DNA of 64,000 nucleotides, taken from the NCBI GenBank assembly GCA_040507005.1, contig JBEVVS010000005.1:58789-122788 (forward strand). Reading direction: 5' to 3'. The stretch is from Thiodiazotropha sp040507005 (GTDB lineage: Bacteria; Pseudomonadota; Gammaproteobacteria; Chromatiales; Chromatiaceae). Under the pieces are notes generated by a model. That model was not told the DNA's origin and did not search any database. It worked only from the letters and a program-made list of their open reading frames with translations. Position 1 is the stretch's first letter. Every line of letters starts with the position of its first letter. A program made the position numbers and the translations under genes. Shown here piece after piece: positions 1-8,080 of the stretch.

Positions 1-2
1 AC

Positions 3-65
3 GAAACGCATATGTCTCAACTGAGTAAGCTGACCATTGCAGAGGCACTTAAAGAAGCAGGGTAA
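3..65 (+). CDS. 3' end of an unidentified gene
   Basis: An open frame enters from the left edge and ends with TAA at 63-65, five bases before the next start codon. Only 20 codons are visible (ending LTIAEALKEAG), too few to name the product. The close spacing to the phosphotransferase-like gene suggests one transcript. A neighbouring acyl-CoA dehydrogenase would be a common partner for that family, but the visible residues do not prove it. Confidence 0.45.
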   Translation, partial: ETHMSQLSKLTIAEALKEAG

Positions 66-70
66 TACCC

Positions 71-1150
71 ATGACACAATCAGCCAATCTGTTTGATCAA
101 AACTGGGACGCAATAGCCCACTACCTTGAGACACAGGGCCATTCACTAGATCGGGATTTCGAGATTCGGCAATTGTCCGGCGGGGTTGCCAATTATAACT
201 TCCTGATTTCAATGGACGGGAAAATGGCGGTGCTGCGCCGCCCCCCGGACGGCCCCTTGCCGCCGGGTTCAAACGATGTTGCCCGGGAATACAAAGTGCT
301 CTCCCACCTCAATGCCGCTTTCCCACCGGCGCCCAAGGGCTTGCTGTTTTGCGACGATGAAACGGTGATCGGTGTGCCTTTTTGTATCAGTGAATTTCGC
401 GATGGCGTCTGTATCAGCCGTGAACTGCCCGAGTCCCTGATAGATAGGGAAGATGTCGGTAATGCCCTGAGTGAATTGCTCGTCGATACCCTGACCCGGT
501 TACACCTGGTAGACGTCGATGCCGTGGGCTTATCCGGCTTAGGCAAATATGATGGTTTTCTGGAACGGCAGATCAGTGGCTGGTTTAGACGTGGCGAGCG
601 CGTGCTGAATGAGGTACAAATGCAGAAGTTGGTCTCGGTTCGTGACTGGTTGTCGGCCAATCTGCCGGAACAAGCAGCTTCAGGTACGCTGGTTCACAAT
701 GATTTCAAACTGGATAACATGCTGGTCGATCCACAAAGCCTCGAAATCTCAGGTTTGGTAGACTGGGATATTTGCACCTTCGGCGATCCGATCTATGAGC
801 TGATGATCCTGCTGGCATACTGGGGAGGTCACGACGACCCTTTCGTCTATGCGTTCCAGTGCCGGATGCCTTGTTACGCCAAAGGTTGGTGGCCCCGCGA
901 CCAGGTCATTGATTGCTATCTGGAAATAATGAACCGCAAAATCTGCGAACGTGACCTTTGTTTCTATTGGTGGTTGTCACAATATCGCACCGTGATCGTT
1001 TATGCTCAGCTTGATAAACTTTTTAAACGCCAGGGCAACAGCGCTTACTTCAGCAAAGAGGAGGCCGCCAGAATCGCACCGTTCTATGATGAATTACTTA
1101 GCTTTATTGATGATAATAAAGACAACATTCCAGAATTCTTACGGCGGTGA
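71..1150 (+). CDS. phosphotransferase family protein (APH / ACAD10-11 kinase-like)
   Basis: A 359-residue protein of the aminoglycoside-phosphotransferase/choline-kinase fold. The catalytic loop is visible around residues 214-224 as HNDFKLDN, followed by the metal-binding DWD motif (GLVDWDICTFGDP) near 233-243. An N-terminal LSGGVANYNF segment corresponds to the nucleotide-binding loop. Family members of this size often sit beside acyl-CoA dehydrogenases and are thought to phosphorylate hydroxyacyl-CoA intermediates, as in the ACAD10/11 kinase domain; that role is inferred here. The ATG at 71 lies nine bases after a GCAGGG Shine-Dalgarno-like stretch and five bases after the preceding stop. 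True antibiotic resistance is unlikely given the catabolic context. Confidence 0.85.
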   Translation: MTQSANLFDQNWDAIAHYLETQGHSLDRDFEIRQLSGGVANYNFLISMDGKMAVLRRPPDGPLPPGSNDVAREYKVLSHLNAAFPPAPKGLLFCDDETVIGVPFCISEFRDGVCISRELPESLIDREDVGNALSELLVDTLTRLHLVDVDAVGLSGLGKYDGFLERQISGWFRRGERVLNEVQMQKLVSVRDWLSANLPEQAASGTLVHNDFKLDNMLVDPQSLEISGLVDWDICTFGDPIYELMILLAYWGGHDDPFVYAFQCRMPCYAKGWWPRDQVIDCYLEIMNRKICERDLCFYWWLSQYRTVIVYAQLDKLFKRQGNSAYFSKEEAARIAPFYDELLSFIDDNKDNIPEFLRR

Positions 1151-1638
1151 AACGTGTGGTTTTTAAATAGCACAGTGCTTTGCAAAGCGAACACCTGAAT
1201 GTAGCTTGTTTATTATCAGGACCTCAGTAGAGATAATTGCCTTTCCGCAAAGGCTGTGCTCCCTATTAGAGAAGGGGGGTATTTACTGCTATATTTAAAA
1301 CAATGTCGTATTGGTGTGGTCTAAGATCTTTTAACGCTTATTGAAATGTTACGTTGCTGTCCTATTATTGGCTAGGCAAGGCACCAGGAGAGAAGTTTGC
1401 TCATTCCAAATGAACGACGGGTAACACTACATAGTCAAAAGTGGGGTTCAACCCGAACGGACGGGGCTATTTTTCAAGATCCTGCGCTCTATTTCACTTA
1501 TGTACAGTCAATACATCATGCTCAAAATGCCTTGTCTCGTGAAAATAAAGCCACCGGCGCGACTTTTCAATAAGCGTTTATAGACCCTGGTAATTCTGAA
1601 CTCCTTGTTAATGCCTTATCCACTAAGCGCTGAGTAAT
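1151..1638. other. intergenic region, 488 bp
   Basis: No convincing gene is seen between the phosphotransferase and the AraC regulator. The only clear structure is a pair of 14-bp inverted sequences, listed separately. The promoter of the AraC gene should lie here, but no strong consensus promoter could be picked out. Confidence 0.5.
1333..1578. repeat. 14-bp inverted repeats about 220 bp apart, MITE-like
   Basis: AACGCTTATTGAAA at 1333-1346 recurs as its exact reverse complement at 1565-1578. The 246-bp span has no coding frame of note. Terminal inverted repeats around a short non-coding core would fit a miniature transposable element, but no target-site duplication is visible, so a chance or regulatory dyad remains possible. 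Confidence 0.35.
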
Positions 1639-2670
1639 ATGAGAATTGAAGGCGTGCTAGAAAAACGACTCTCAACGATTAACCCTATTGTTCTTGTAAA
1701 TCTTTTACAAGACAAGGGCTTCGGGCTATCGAAAATCCTGGCTTCCACCCAAATCAATCAAGAGTTACTAAAAAGTCCGGACAACCAGATTACGTTCGGT
1801 CAATACCGACAATTGATAAGTAATTCCCTGACGCTGTCCGACAATCCTGCATTGGGTCTGGAGTTTGGCAAACGCCTTAACTTCTCCGGTTCTGGTGTTA
1901 TTGGTATGGGCGCAATGGCTGCCAAGACCTTCTACCAGGCCTTGTTATTCTGTGGACGCGCCGCCGAAGTGATCAACCCCGCAATTGCGCTGGAAATTAA
2001 TGAGCGGGACGATCTGCTTTGTGTGGATGTGGTGGAACAGTTGCCCTGGGAGGAAACTCAGCCATTCATGGTGGATACCCTGTTTTCTATCATCGTTTGC
2101 ATAGTTAATATGCTTGACCCTCTGATACTCCGAAAAATGGTGTTCAAGTTTAAGTATCCTTGCCAGGTCGAGCATTCCTACTATCAGGCCTATCTGCCTG
2201 GAGTTCTTAAATTTGAGGCGGGTATTAACAGCCTTCATCTACCATTGGACTTTGCGAACAAACCTATGCCAAGCTTCAATCCTCATGCGGTGGAGCAGGT
2301 GGAAAAAATTCTGGACAAGCTGGTTCAGGAGGTTCGGGATGAAAGGAGTGTCTTTACTCAGCCAATTCGGCAGATGATTATGGAAAGTAACGGTGAGATG
2401 ATTACCAGTGAAGAAGTGGCTCGGCGATTCCATGTATCTTCGCGAACCCTAAACCGGCGATTAAAAAGTTTAGGGACGTCATTCTCTGAGATTATAGTGG
2501 AAGTCAGATATTCAATTGCTTGTGATTTATTAAGCAATAGTTCTGAATCAATGGATCAGATCGCGTACCGATTAGGATACCGTGATGCATCCAACTTTAG
2601 TAAGGCATTTAAGGGATGGAGTGGCGTCACTCCATCCCAATTCAGAGATGAGAGTACGGGCAATCAGTAG
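1639..2670 (+). CDS. AraC-family transcriptional regulator (module A)
   Basis: A 343-residue regulator with an N-terminal effector domain of the type found in OruR/ArgR-like AraC proteins (about residues 20-215) and a C-terminal double helix-turn-helix (about 245-335). The second HTH carries the family signature IAYRLGYRDASNFSKAFKGWSGVTPSQFR. It is closely similar along its length to the protein encoded at 39035-40066; shared stretches include RLNFSGSGVI and VSSRTLNRRLK. The gene is convergent with, and overlaps by seven bases, the VOC gene that follows. It probably controls the ligase/dioxygenase genes beside it, perhaps in response to an aromatic or acyl intermediate (inference). Confidence 0.88.
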   Translation: MRIEGVLEKRLSTINPIVLVNLLQDKGFGLSKILASTQINQELLKSPDNQITFGQYRQLISNSLTLSDNPALGLEFGKRLNFSGSGVIGMGAMAAKTFYQALLFCGRAAEVINPAIALEINERDDLLCVDVVEQLPWEETQPFMVDTLFSIIVCIVNMLDPLILRKMVFKFKYPCQVEHSYYQAYLPGVLKFEAGINSLHLPLDFANKPMPSFNPHAVEQVEKILDKLVQEVRDERSVFTQPIRQMIMESNGEMITSEEVARRFHVSSRTLNRRLKSLGTSFSEIIVEVRYSIACDLLSNSSESMDQIAYRLGYRDASNFSKAFKGWSGVTPSQFRDESTGNQ

Positions 2671-3368
2671 AATGCCCTTCCGCCACTTGGCGCCTCATCC
2701 GGCGGCACATCGTCGCGAGTGTGCTCCCTGAGTTCCTCATCACTTTGCGATAGCATTTTTTCATATGCCTCTGGTGGGAACACCATTTTCAGTGGGTGGG
2801 CGGATTCCATCGGGGCATTCTGTACGGGTTCAGCAGGCTGTTCATAGGGGATGGGATTCCTAAGTCTGTGCAATTCTTCTTCTGTGATGCCCAGTTCTTT
2901 GACTGTAGTGGCATCAATCCAATGCTTCATGTCCTTTCCTGTTAGGGTGGCGCATTCTAGAGTCATGCCCTCTGGGCCGGCGAAATAGATTGACTGGAGG
3001 TAACCATGTTCTACGGGGCCAAAACAGTGTATCCCGCGTGATCGAATCCTATCCCTTACCGCCAGGAGATCCTCTAATGAGTCGACGTTAAATGCCAAGT
3101 GTTGCATTGTGCCCTTTGAACAGGGAGCGCCTGGATTGCCGGCATGGGATTTTCCAATCTCCACTTCGTCTGGTATCAGGGGGCTGCAGACAAAAGCAAG
3201 TAATGATGATTCGTTTAGAGCGAGAAAGCCGTGCATGGTGTTTTCAGCCCCGTGCATCCAATACAATGCTACCAAAGGTAACCCCAGTACATCATTGAAA
3301 TACTGTAGTGTGCCTTTCATATCAGAAGATGCAATCGCCAGGTGGTTAATTCCGTTTGGTTGAAGCAT
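2664..3368 (-). CDS. VOC-family (extradiol dioxygenase/glyoxalase fold) enzyme
   Basis: A 234-residue metalloenzyme of the vicinal-oxygen-chelate superfamily with one pair of beta-alpha-beta modules. Candidate metal ligands are His9 (GINHLA), His90 (MQHLAF) and Glu138 (GMTLEC), the 2-His-1-Glu pattern of type I extradiol dioxygenases. After the fold comes a charged, proline-containing tail of about 80 residues (from KHWIDATTVKELGI) that is also kept in the paralogue at 42383-43144, so this is a distinct subfamily rather than a truncated BphC. The reaction is not known. It is transcribed away from the ligase gene at 3702, and the divergent spacer of about 330 bp probably holds both promoters. 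Confidence 0.8.
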   Translation of the reverse strand: MLQPNGINHLAIASSDMKGTLQYFNDVLGLPLVALYWMHGAENTMHGFLALNESSLLAFVCSPLIPDEVEIGKSHAGNPGAPCSKGTMQHLAFNVDSLEDLLAVRDRIRSRGIHCFGPVEHGYLQSIYFAGPEGMTLECATLTGKDMKHWIDATTVKELGITEEELHRLRNPIPYEQPAEPVQNAPMESAHPLKMVFPPEAYEKMLSQSDEELREHTRDDVPPDEAPSGGRAFY

Positions 3369-3701
3369 GGTTTGAGTACTCCAGTTAGAGCCAGTAGTGT
3401 GTATTGGCTTGGTTCAGGTGGCGGGCTAGGGATTAGAGAGGCCGTCTCAAAAAAGACGTATATGTCTAAACTGCCCAGTAGTATCCATTCTAAAAAACTA
3501 ACACAAAAGCAGCTGGTGATATCTGGACATGGCTGTGTGGATCTGTGACAACAAGAGTCAAACTGTAGCCTGCCTAAATCCAGGTCTCGCAGAGAGTTGG
3601 CTGACTTGGTTTCACCAGAGCCTGTCCGTTAAACACTCGTAGCATGTGGCGAATCGTCTTATTATTATCAAATCAGAAATATAACGTACAGGAGGCAGGC
3701 T
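3369..3701. other. divergent intergenic region, 333 bp
   Basis: This spacer separates the leftward VOC gene from the rightward ligase gene and should hold both promoters. I found no strong palindrome. A good Shine-Dalgarno sequence (AGGAGG, 3690-3695) precedes the ligase ATG. The short open frame at 3342-3548 shows no recognisable product. Confidence 0.5.
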
Positions 3702-5369
3702 ATGGATTCAAAGTACACTATGCCCTGGGAAAAGGTGCACACTGAACTCGGGATAACTCCACCTGCCATAGATGATACTCCAATAGGTAAGATTGTTGAG
3801 CTTCATTCCACTAATTTTTCCGAGCGGGTGGCTCTGAGATTCTTCAATCTGGAAATCACCTATTCCGAGCTCGATCAATATGCCAATAGGTTTGCAAATT
3901 CTCTTGTACGACTTGGTGTCAGACAGGATGATGTCGTTGGACTTCATATGGTGAATATTCCTCAATACATCATCGCACTGTTAGCTATATCTAAAATCGG
4001 CTGCGCTGGATCCGGTGTATCACCGCTGCTCGCACCTTCGGAGTTGGCCTATCAGCTCAACGATGCAAATATATCGGTTTTGCTGAGTATGGATACATTG
4101 GTCTCTGCCACCTTTTCTCGAATAGAAGCTCTGCCTTCATGCCTGAAGACAGTGATAGTGACAACTGCTACGGATCATATCTCCGACGTTGACATTGAAC
4201 TTCCCGCTATTCAGGTTCCAAATGTCTACAGTTATCTGGATCTGCTCAACAAAGAATCTGAGCACTTCTCACATAGGCAGTTAGATGGTGACACCACTTT
4301 TATGATTCAGTACACCGGGGGAACCACCGGCAAACCCAAAGGAGCGATGTTGTCAATGCGCAATCTGATGTGTGACGCAGACATGGCTATGAATATGGGC
4401 GCCTGGGGTATTGGTGTGGATTACTGTGCTTCAGCATTTCCGATGTTTCATGTGGCTGGTCTGGGTTTTGCAATATATGGGCTAAAGGCAGCAGCGGAAA
4501 TACTGATGATACCTGATCCACGTGACATAGATCATTTCTGTGATCAGATGAAAGTGAGTCCGCCGACAGTGATTGCCGCCGTGCCAGCCCTATATCAGGG
4601 ACTCATTGCCAATCCCAAGGTGAAAGAAATTGATTTCAGCAGGCTGAAGCTTGCCATCACAGGTGCTGCACCGTTAACTCAGCAGGATAGACATAATATC
4701 GAAGCTGTGATCGGTAAGGGAGTGTTGAGTGATTTATACGGTATGACAGAAACATCTCCAGTTCATGTCTGTAATCCGAGGAAACGTACAAAGCCATCAT
4801 CTGTGGGTATTCCTGTACCCGGGGCAGAAACACGTATTGTCGATTTGGAAACAGGTACCAATGAGATGCCGAGCGGTGAGGCGGGTGAAATCATCACCTC
4901 GGGACCACATGTCATGAAGGGCTATCTCAACCGGCCGGGCGAGACAGCCAATGCACTTCGCCAATGGCGCGGAAAAACCTGGATGTATTCAGGTGATGTA
5001 GGCTACATGGATGAGGAAGGTTATGTATATCTCTGCGATCGTGCTAAAGACATGTTAATCGTGGGTGGGTACAAGGTGTTTTCTGTAGAGGTTGAAGACA
5101 AATTGGCCGAACTGGATTTTATTGCCAGTTCCGCTGTGATCGGTTCCCCGGATAAAACTCGCCCTGGGAACGACGTGGTCAATCTCTTCGTCGAGCTCTC
5201 TCCTGATGTAAATGCTGACGAGGAAGATTTAAAGAACAAAATCACTGATTTTTGTCGTGCCAGCATGTCACCCTACAAAGTACCGAAGGTGATTAAATTC
5301 GTTGAAGCCATCCCGCTGACTCCTGTGGGAAAACTTGACAAAAAACGGCTTCGTGCTGGTTTGGGCTAA
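3702..5369 (+). CDS. AMP-binding acyl-/aryl-CoA ligase
   Basis: A 555-residue adenylate-forming ligase that activates a carboxylic acid to its CoA thioester with ATP. The P-loop reads YTGGTTGKPKGA near residues 203-214; YGMTET follows around 346, GDVGYMDEEGYVYLCDRAKD near 430, and the catalytic lysine lies in TPVGKLDKKRL at the C-terminus. Length and motifs match long-chain fatty acid or aromatic acid ligases; the substrate cannot be told. The start is set by AGGAGG six bases upstream. The gene ends four bases from the convergent extradiol dioxygenase gene, with no obvious terminator between them. It is the first of three such ligases in the window. Confidence 0.92.
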   Translation: MDSKYTMPWEKVHTELGITPPAIDDTPIGKIVELHSTNFSERVALRFFNLEITYSELDQYANRFANSLVRLGVRQDDVVGLHMVNIPQYIIALLAISKIGCAGSGVSPLLAPSELAYQLNDANISVLLSMDTLVSATFSRIEALPSCLKTVIVTTATDHISDVDIELPAIQVPNVYSYLDLLNKESEHFSHRQLDGDTTFMIQYTGGTTGKPKGAMLSMRNLMCDADMAMNMGAWGIGVDYCASAFPMFHVAGLGFAIYGLKAAAEILMIPDPRDIDHFCDQMKVSPPTVIAAVPALYQGLIANPKVKEIDFSRLKLAITGAAPLTQQDRHNIEAVIGKGVLSDLYGMTETSPVHVCNPRKRTKPSSVGIPVPGAETRIVDLETGTNEMPSGEAGEIITSGPHVMKGYLNRPGETANALRQWRGKTWMYSGDVGYMDEEGYVYLCDRAKDMLIVGGYKVFSVEVEDKLAELDFIASSAVIGSPDKTRPGNDVVNLFVELSPDVNADEEDLKNKITDFCRASMSPYKVPKVIKFVEAIPLTPVGKLDKKRLRAGLG

Positions 5370-5373
5370 GACT

Positions 5374-6516
5374 TTATTTCAGCCACGGTCGTGGTTTCCG
5401 TTCCATGGCGCTTTTCATCTCCAGCATGATGGCTCTATTTTCCCGGTTCCCGAAAATCAGTTTTATGATATCCTTGAGCTTGGGTTTTGGGCGGACTGCA
5501 GAGGGCACGTCATTGCCCCATGCCCAGAGGCTGCCGCGGTCTGCGAGGTGGTATTGCGTGACGTGATTGTTGTCGAAGACATCGCCATCAGCATAGTGTT
5601 CTAGTTCATAACCGTAGGGGTCTTGCCAGTAATCAAAAATCTGGCTGCCCAGGATGTGGCGGCCGATTCCCCACCAATGCTTCCAGCCTTTAGTTTTCAG
5701 ATACTGCTGCCCTTGGCCAATGGAATCGATATCCAGTGTCTCAAAGGCGCTGTGTAAATAATTTGCACGCGGCCCTCTGGCTAGTACCACCGTATGGTGA
5801 TCAGCAGGTTCACTGTCGCGATCGAGACGGTTAAATGTCAGGAAAGGCCGCCCGGTGGCGGTACAGAGTACGTCGGTCGGTAGAATGCCCAGATGTTTTC
5901 GATACCAGTGCCAGGATGCCTCGAAATCTGACGCCATGATCACATAGTGACCGAACCGTTCCACCGCACTGGGTTCTAGGGCAGGGCGTTGTCCCCGGTT
6001 TATACGGGTTTTCTTGTCGGGGAGGTTGACGGGCAGCGGTTCTCTCCGCGTCGAAAGCGGCTCGACCTCTGCTCTTCCGTGGACCAGGTCGACAATGAAT
6101 CCATCGGGATCCTTCAAGCGCACTCGCACACCACCCCCCGGTCCATCTACCGGTTCAATGTTGCGGGAGGTGGCTATTGCAACTTTTTGCAGAGCTTCCT
6201 CACTTGCCAACATGAATCCCGCTCCCAAAAAAGCAGCTTTATCTCCTTGGTAAGCGGAATAAATGTAGGGGTGATGACCATAGCCCCGCATATATATAGC
6301 CTTGTCATTTTGGCCTGCTTTAACCAAACCGAAATCCTGCAAGAATTGGCCTTGCAAGTTGAGATCAGGCAGTTGAAACATGATGTAGGCGGTGTCGATA
6401 GCTCGTACTAGCGGTGCCTCGCCCAAAGGCAATTCTGTCCTGCCTGGTGCGGCCAGTTCCTCAGGGGAATAGCAGTCAGAACCAGGGTAGGTGATAGCGC
6501 TCTTTTTAATATTCAT
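5374..6516 (-). CDS. type I extradiol ring-cleavage dioxygenase, BphC-like
   Basis: A 380-residue two-domain VOC protein that should cleave a catechol-type ring next to the hydroxyls using Fe(II) and O2. Using the spacing of biphenyl-2,3-diol dioxygenase, metal ligands fall at His190 (FGHYVI), His255 (YLHSAF) and Glu306 (GYELEH). Active-site residues correspond to His240/241, His287 (GIGRHILGS) and Tyr296. The longer-than-usual N-terminus (BphC is about 290-300 residues) carries about 35 extra residues before the first module. It lies 22 bp downstream of the cytochrome b561 gene on the same strand, probably in one operon. It is a strong candidate for the ring-opening step after the FAD monooxygenase at 8081. 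Confidence 0.88.
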   Translation of the reverse strand: MNIKKSAITYPGSDCYSPEELAAPGRTELPLGEAPLVRAIDTAYIMFQLPDLNLQGQFLQDFGLVKAGQNDKAIYMRGYGHHPYIYSAYQGDKAAFLGAGFMLASEEALQKVAIATSRNIEPVDGPGGGVRVRLKDPDGFIVDLVHGRAEVEPLSTRREPLPVNLPDKKTRINRGQRPALEPSAVERFGHYVIMASDFEASWHWYRKHLGILPTDVLCTATGRPFLTFNRLDRDSEPADHHTVVLARGPRANYLHSAFETLDIDSIGQGQQYLKTKGWKHWWGIGRHILGSQIFDYWQDPYGYELEHYADGDVFDNNHVTQYHLADRGSLWAWGNDVPSAVRPKPKLKDIIKLIFGNRENRAIMLEMKSAMERKPRPWLK

Positions 6517-6538
6517 CGTATCCAGTCCCTGGTTCTAG

Positions 6539-7084
6539 CTATCTACGCTTCATGAATGGCAGCATCCTGATAAGAACCTCATCCTTGTCGAAAAAGTGAT
6601 GTTTAAAGGCAGCGGTGATATGAATCGCAAGCAGTGCCAAAATTAACCAGTAAACACTTTTGTGGATCAGTAAGAGAGGCTGGTACAGCTCCTTCGAAAC
6701 CAAGTTGAAACTGCTGTAGTCGATGTTGTAACCCGTGGCTATGAAATCTTGTTCCGTGGTCGAAGCCAGGAGAATGCCAACGACTATTTGACAGCAAAGG
6801 CAAATATACAAAAAATAGTGCATTGCCTTGGCGGCTAGTTTTTGAATTTGAGACATAGAGGCAGGCAGAGCAGGGAACCCTTCATAAGCACGCCACAGAG
6901 TACGTATCACAAGACAGATGGCAATTGTAGTTACCGAAAGACCATGATCACCATACTCGGCAAGTTTGAGATCATTCGTAAGTTCAGATATGCCATAGGC
7001 GAAGTACAACGTGGCGCCGATATTTACTGCCATTAGCCAGTGAATAAATTTGTCGAACTTCCCGTAACTCATTCTTTTAGTCAT
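6539..7084 (-). CDS. cytochrome b561-type di-haem membrane protein
   Basis: A 181-residue four-helix membrane protein of the bacterial cytochrome b561 (CybB/YodB) family. Likely haem ligands are the histidines in KFIHWLMA, GDHGLS, AMHYFLY, LIHKSVYW and AIHITAAFKHHF. Such proteins pass electrons between the quinone pool and a partner. It precedes the extradiol dioxygenase gene by 22 bp and is divergent from the tetR gene at 7393, with a probable TetR operator in the spacer. A link to dioxygenase iron reduction or to a monooxygenase is a guess from position only. Confidence 0.85.
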   Translation of the reverse strand: MTKRMSYGKFDKFIHWLMAVNIGATLYFAYGISELTNDLKLAEYGDHGLSVTTIAICLVIRTLWRAYEGFPALPASMSQIQKLAAKAMHYFLYICLCCQIVVGILLASTTEQDFIATGYNIDYSSFNLVSKELYQPLLLIHKSVYWLILALLAIHITAAFKHHFFDKDEVLIRMLPFMKRR

Positions 7085-7272
7085 TTGCTCTTCCGCTTGT
7101 CATCATTCACAGCACAAGATCTCATTAAAATGCTTGGATGACTTTCCAATTTAATGTAGCAAGTGCTTCCTGTTCTCTTCTGGTGTCCAGTGACAGGATC
7201 TAGTGAAATCATGACAAGATGGCGTGGATTGTCGGTTGCATGTGTGTTACATCGATCAGTCTTGATTTACCG

Positions 7273-7284
7273 GGTGACGTCACC
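7273..7284. promoter_or_regulatory. 12-bp perfect palindrome in the divergent promoter region
   Basis: GGTGACGTCACC is its own reverse complement and lies between the leftward cytochrome b561 operon and rightward tetR, 17 bp left of the TetR-type inverted repeat. It resembles neither that repeat nor the one at 7980, so a second regulator may bind here. Function is inferred from symmetry and position only. Confidence 0.4.
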
Positions 7285-7300
7285 TGCAAACTGATAAATT

Positions 7301-7328
7301 TCATAACATTATTAGAATTATGTTATGA
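7301..7328. promoter_or_regulatory. probable TetR operator O1
   Basis: A perfect 9-bp inverted repeat, TCATAACAT and ATGTTATGA, separated by 10 bp. It lies 65 bp upstream of the tetR start and within the spacer shared with the divergent cytochrome b561/dioxygenase operon. The core CATAACAT/ATGTTATG recurs in the repeat at 7980-8009, which supports a common binding protein, most simply the TetR encoded between them. Confidence 0.6.
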
Positions 7329-7392
7329 TTGAAGGGCATTTAACCAAAAGCATCTATGAAGAATTTTTCTGTGCTATTAATCAGGGGTCATT

Positions 7393-7938
7393 ATGTCCAG
7401 AGCAGGTACCGGCATCACTAAACAGCAATGGCTGAAGGCGGGCATTGGGGTGTTGGCTAAACATAGTCTTAGAGGAATGAAGATCGGCGTAATCTGCAAA
7501 AATCTTAGGATTACGACAGGTAGCTTCTATCACCATTTCAAAAATCTCGAGGAATATCAAGACGCTTTACTCGCGTTTTACAGTGAAGAGTATCTAGAGG
7601 TATATACAAAGCAGGCTCGACTGGATGATCTCCAGGATCCCGTTGATAGACTGAAGGCATTAGGAAAACTGTCTTTGGAACAAGAGTTTAAAAATGTTAA
7701 CTGTGCAATGCGCTCATGGGGCGCCGAAAGTCCCAAGGCGTGTGAAGCCAACAGAAAGCTCGATGCGCGAGCTTTTGAGTACGTCTGTTCGATGTTTAAA
7801 GAACTGGGGCAGTCCGAAAGCAAGGCTAAAATTAACACATATATATTCCTATCCGCAGCAGCCTCCAATATTGATAACACACTGGCCGGTATGAGTGAGT
7901 ATTCAATTCTTTCATCTGTTGTAGATGAGCTAGTTTGA
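7393..7938 (+). CDS. TetR/AcrR-family regulator
   Basis: A 181-residue regulator. The N-terminal helix-turn-helix spans about residues 9-55, with the family pattern ITTGSFYHHFKNLEEYQDALL. The C-terminal ligand-binding domain is not informative about effector. The gene is flanked on both sides by inverted repeats with the same half-site (7301-7328 and 7980-8009), which suggests it represses itself, the divergent cytochrome b561-dioxygenase pair, and the FAD monooxygenase-SnoaL pair downstream. It is much shorter than the other TetR protein in the window (230 residues) and not obviously its duplicate. Confidence 0.88.
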   Translation: MSRAGTGITKQQWLKAGIGVLAKHSLRGMKIGVICKNLRITTGSFYHHFKNLEEYQDALLAFYSEEYLEVYTKQARLDDLQDPVDRLKALGKLSLEQEFKNVNCAMRSWGAESPKACEANRKLDARAFEYVCSMFKELGQSESKAKINTYIFLSAAASNIDNTLAGMSEYSILSSVVDELV

Positions 7939-7970
7939 TCAATTTATGAATTAGCATGGAAACTTGGGGG

Positions 7971-7999
7971 TTGACTTATAACATAACATAGATTATCTT
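7971..7999 (+). promoter_or_regulatory. sigma-70 promoter for the FAD monooxygenase
   Basis: TTGACT at 7971-7976 and TATCTT at 7994-7999 are spaced by 17 bp, close to the consensus -35 and -10 elements. The inverted repeat at 7980-8009 covers the spacer and the -10 element, so a bound repressor would block polymerase. Confidence 0.55.
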
Positions 8000-8009
8000 A
8001 TGTTATGTT
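7980..8009. promoter_or_regulatory. probable TetR operator O2
   Basis: A perfect 11-bp inverted repeat, AACATAACATA and TATGTTATGTT, around an 8-bp spacer. It shares its half-site with the repeat upstream of tetR and overlaps a promoter-like pair of hexamers in front of the FAD monooxygenase gene, 71 bp from the start codon. Confidence 0.65.
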
Positions 8010-8080
8010 GTTTCGAAAAATCCGGATTCTTTTCCTAAGGCAGTACGGAACAGAAACATATATAGAGTGAGGACATTGAG

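Noticed and set aside
71..1150. An aminoglycoside resistance gene
   Set aside because: The kinase fold is shared, but the catabolic context and size fit the ACAD10/11-like phosphotransferases.
1333..1578. An integron attC site
   Set aside because: The inverted repeats lack the paired core sites and imperfect-hairpin layout of attC, and no integrase or cassette is seen.
3342..3548. A 68-codon open frame in the divergent spacer
   Set aside because: No ribosome site or homology; it overlaps the start of the VOC gene on the other strand.
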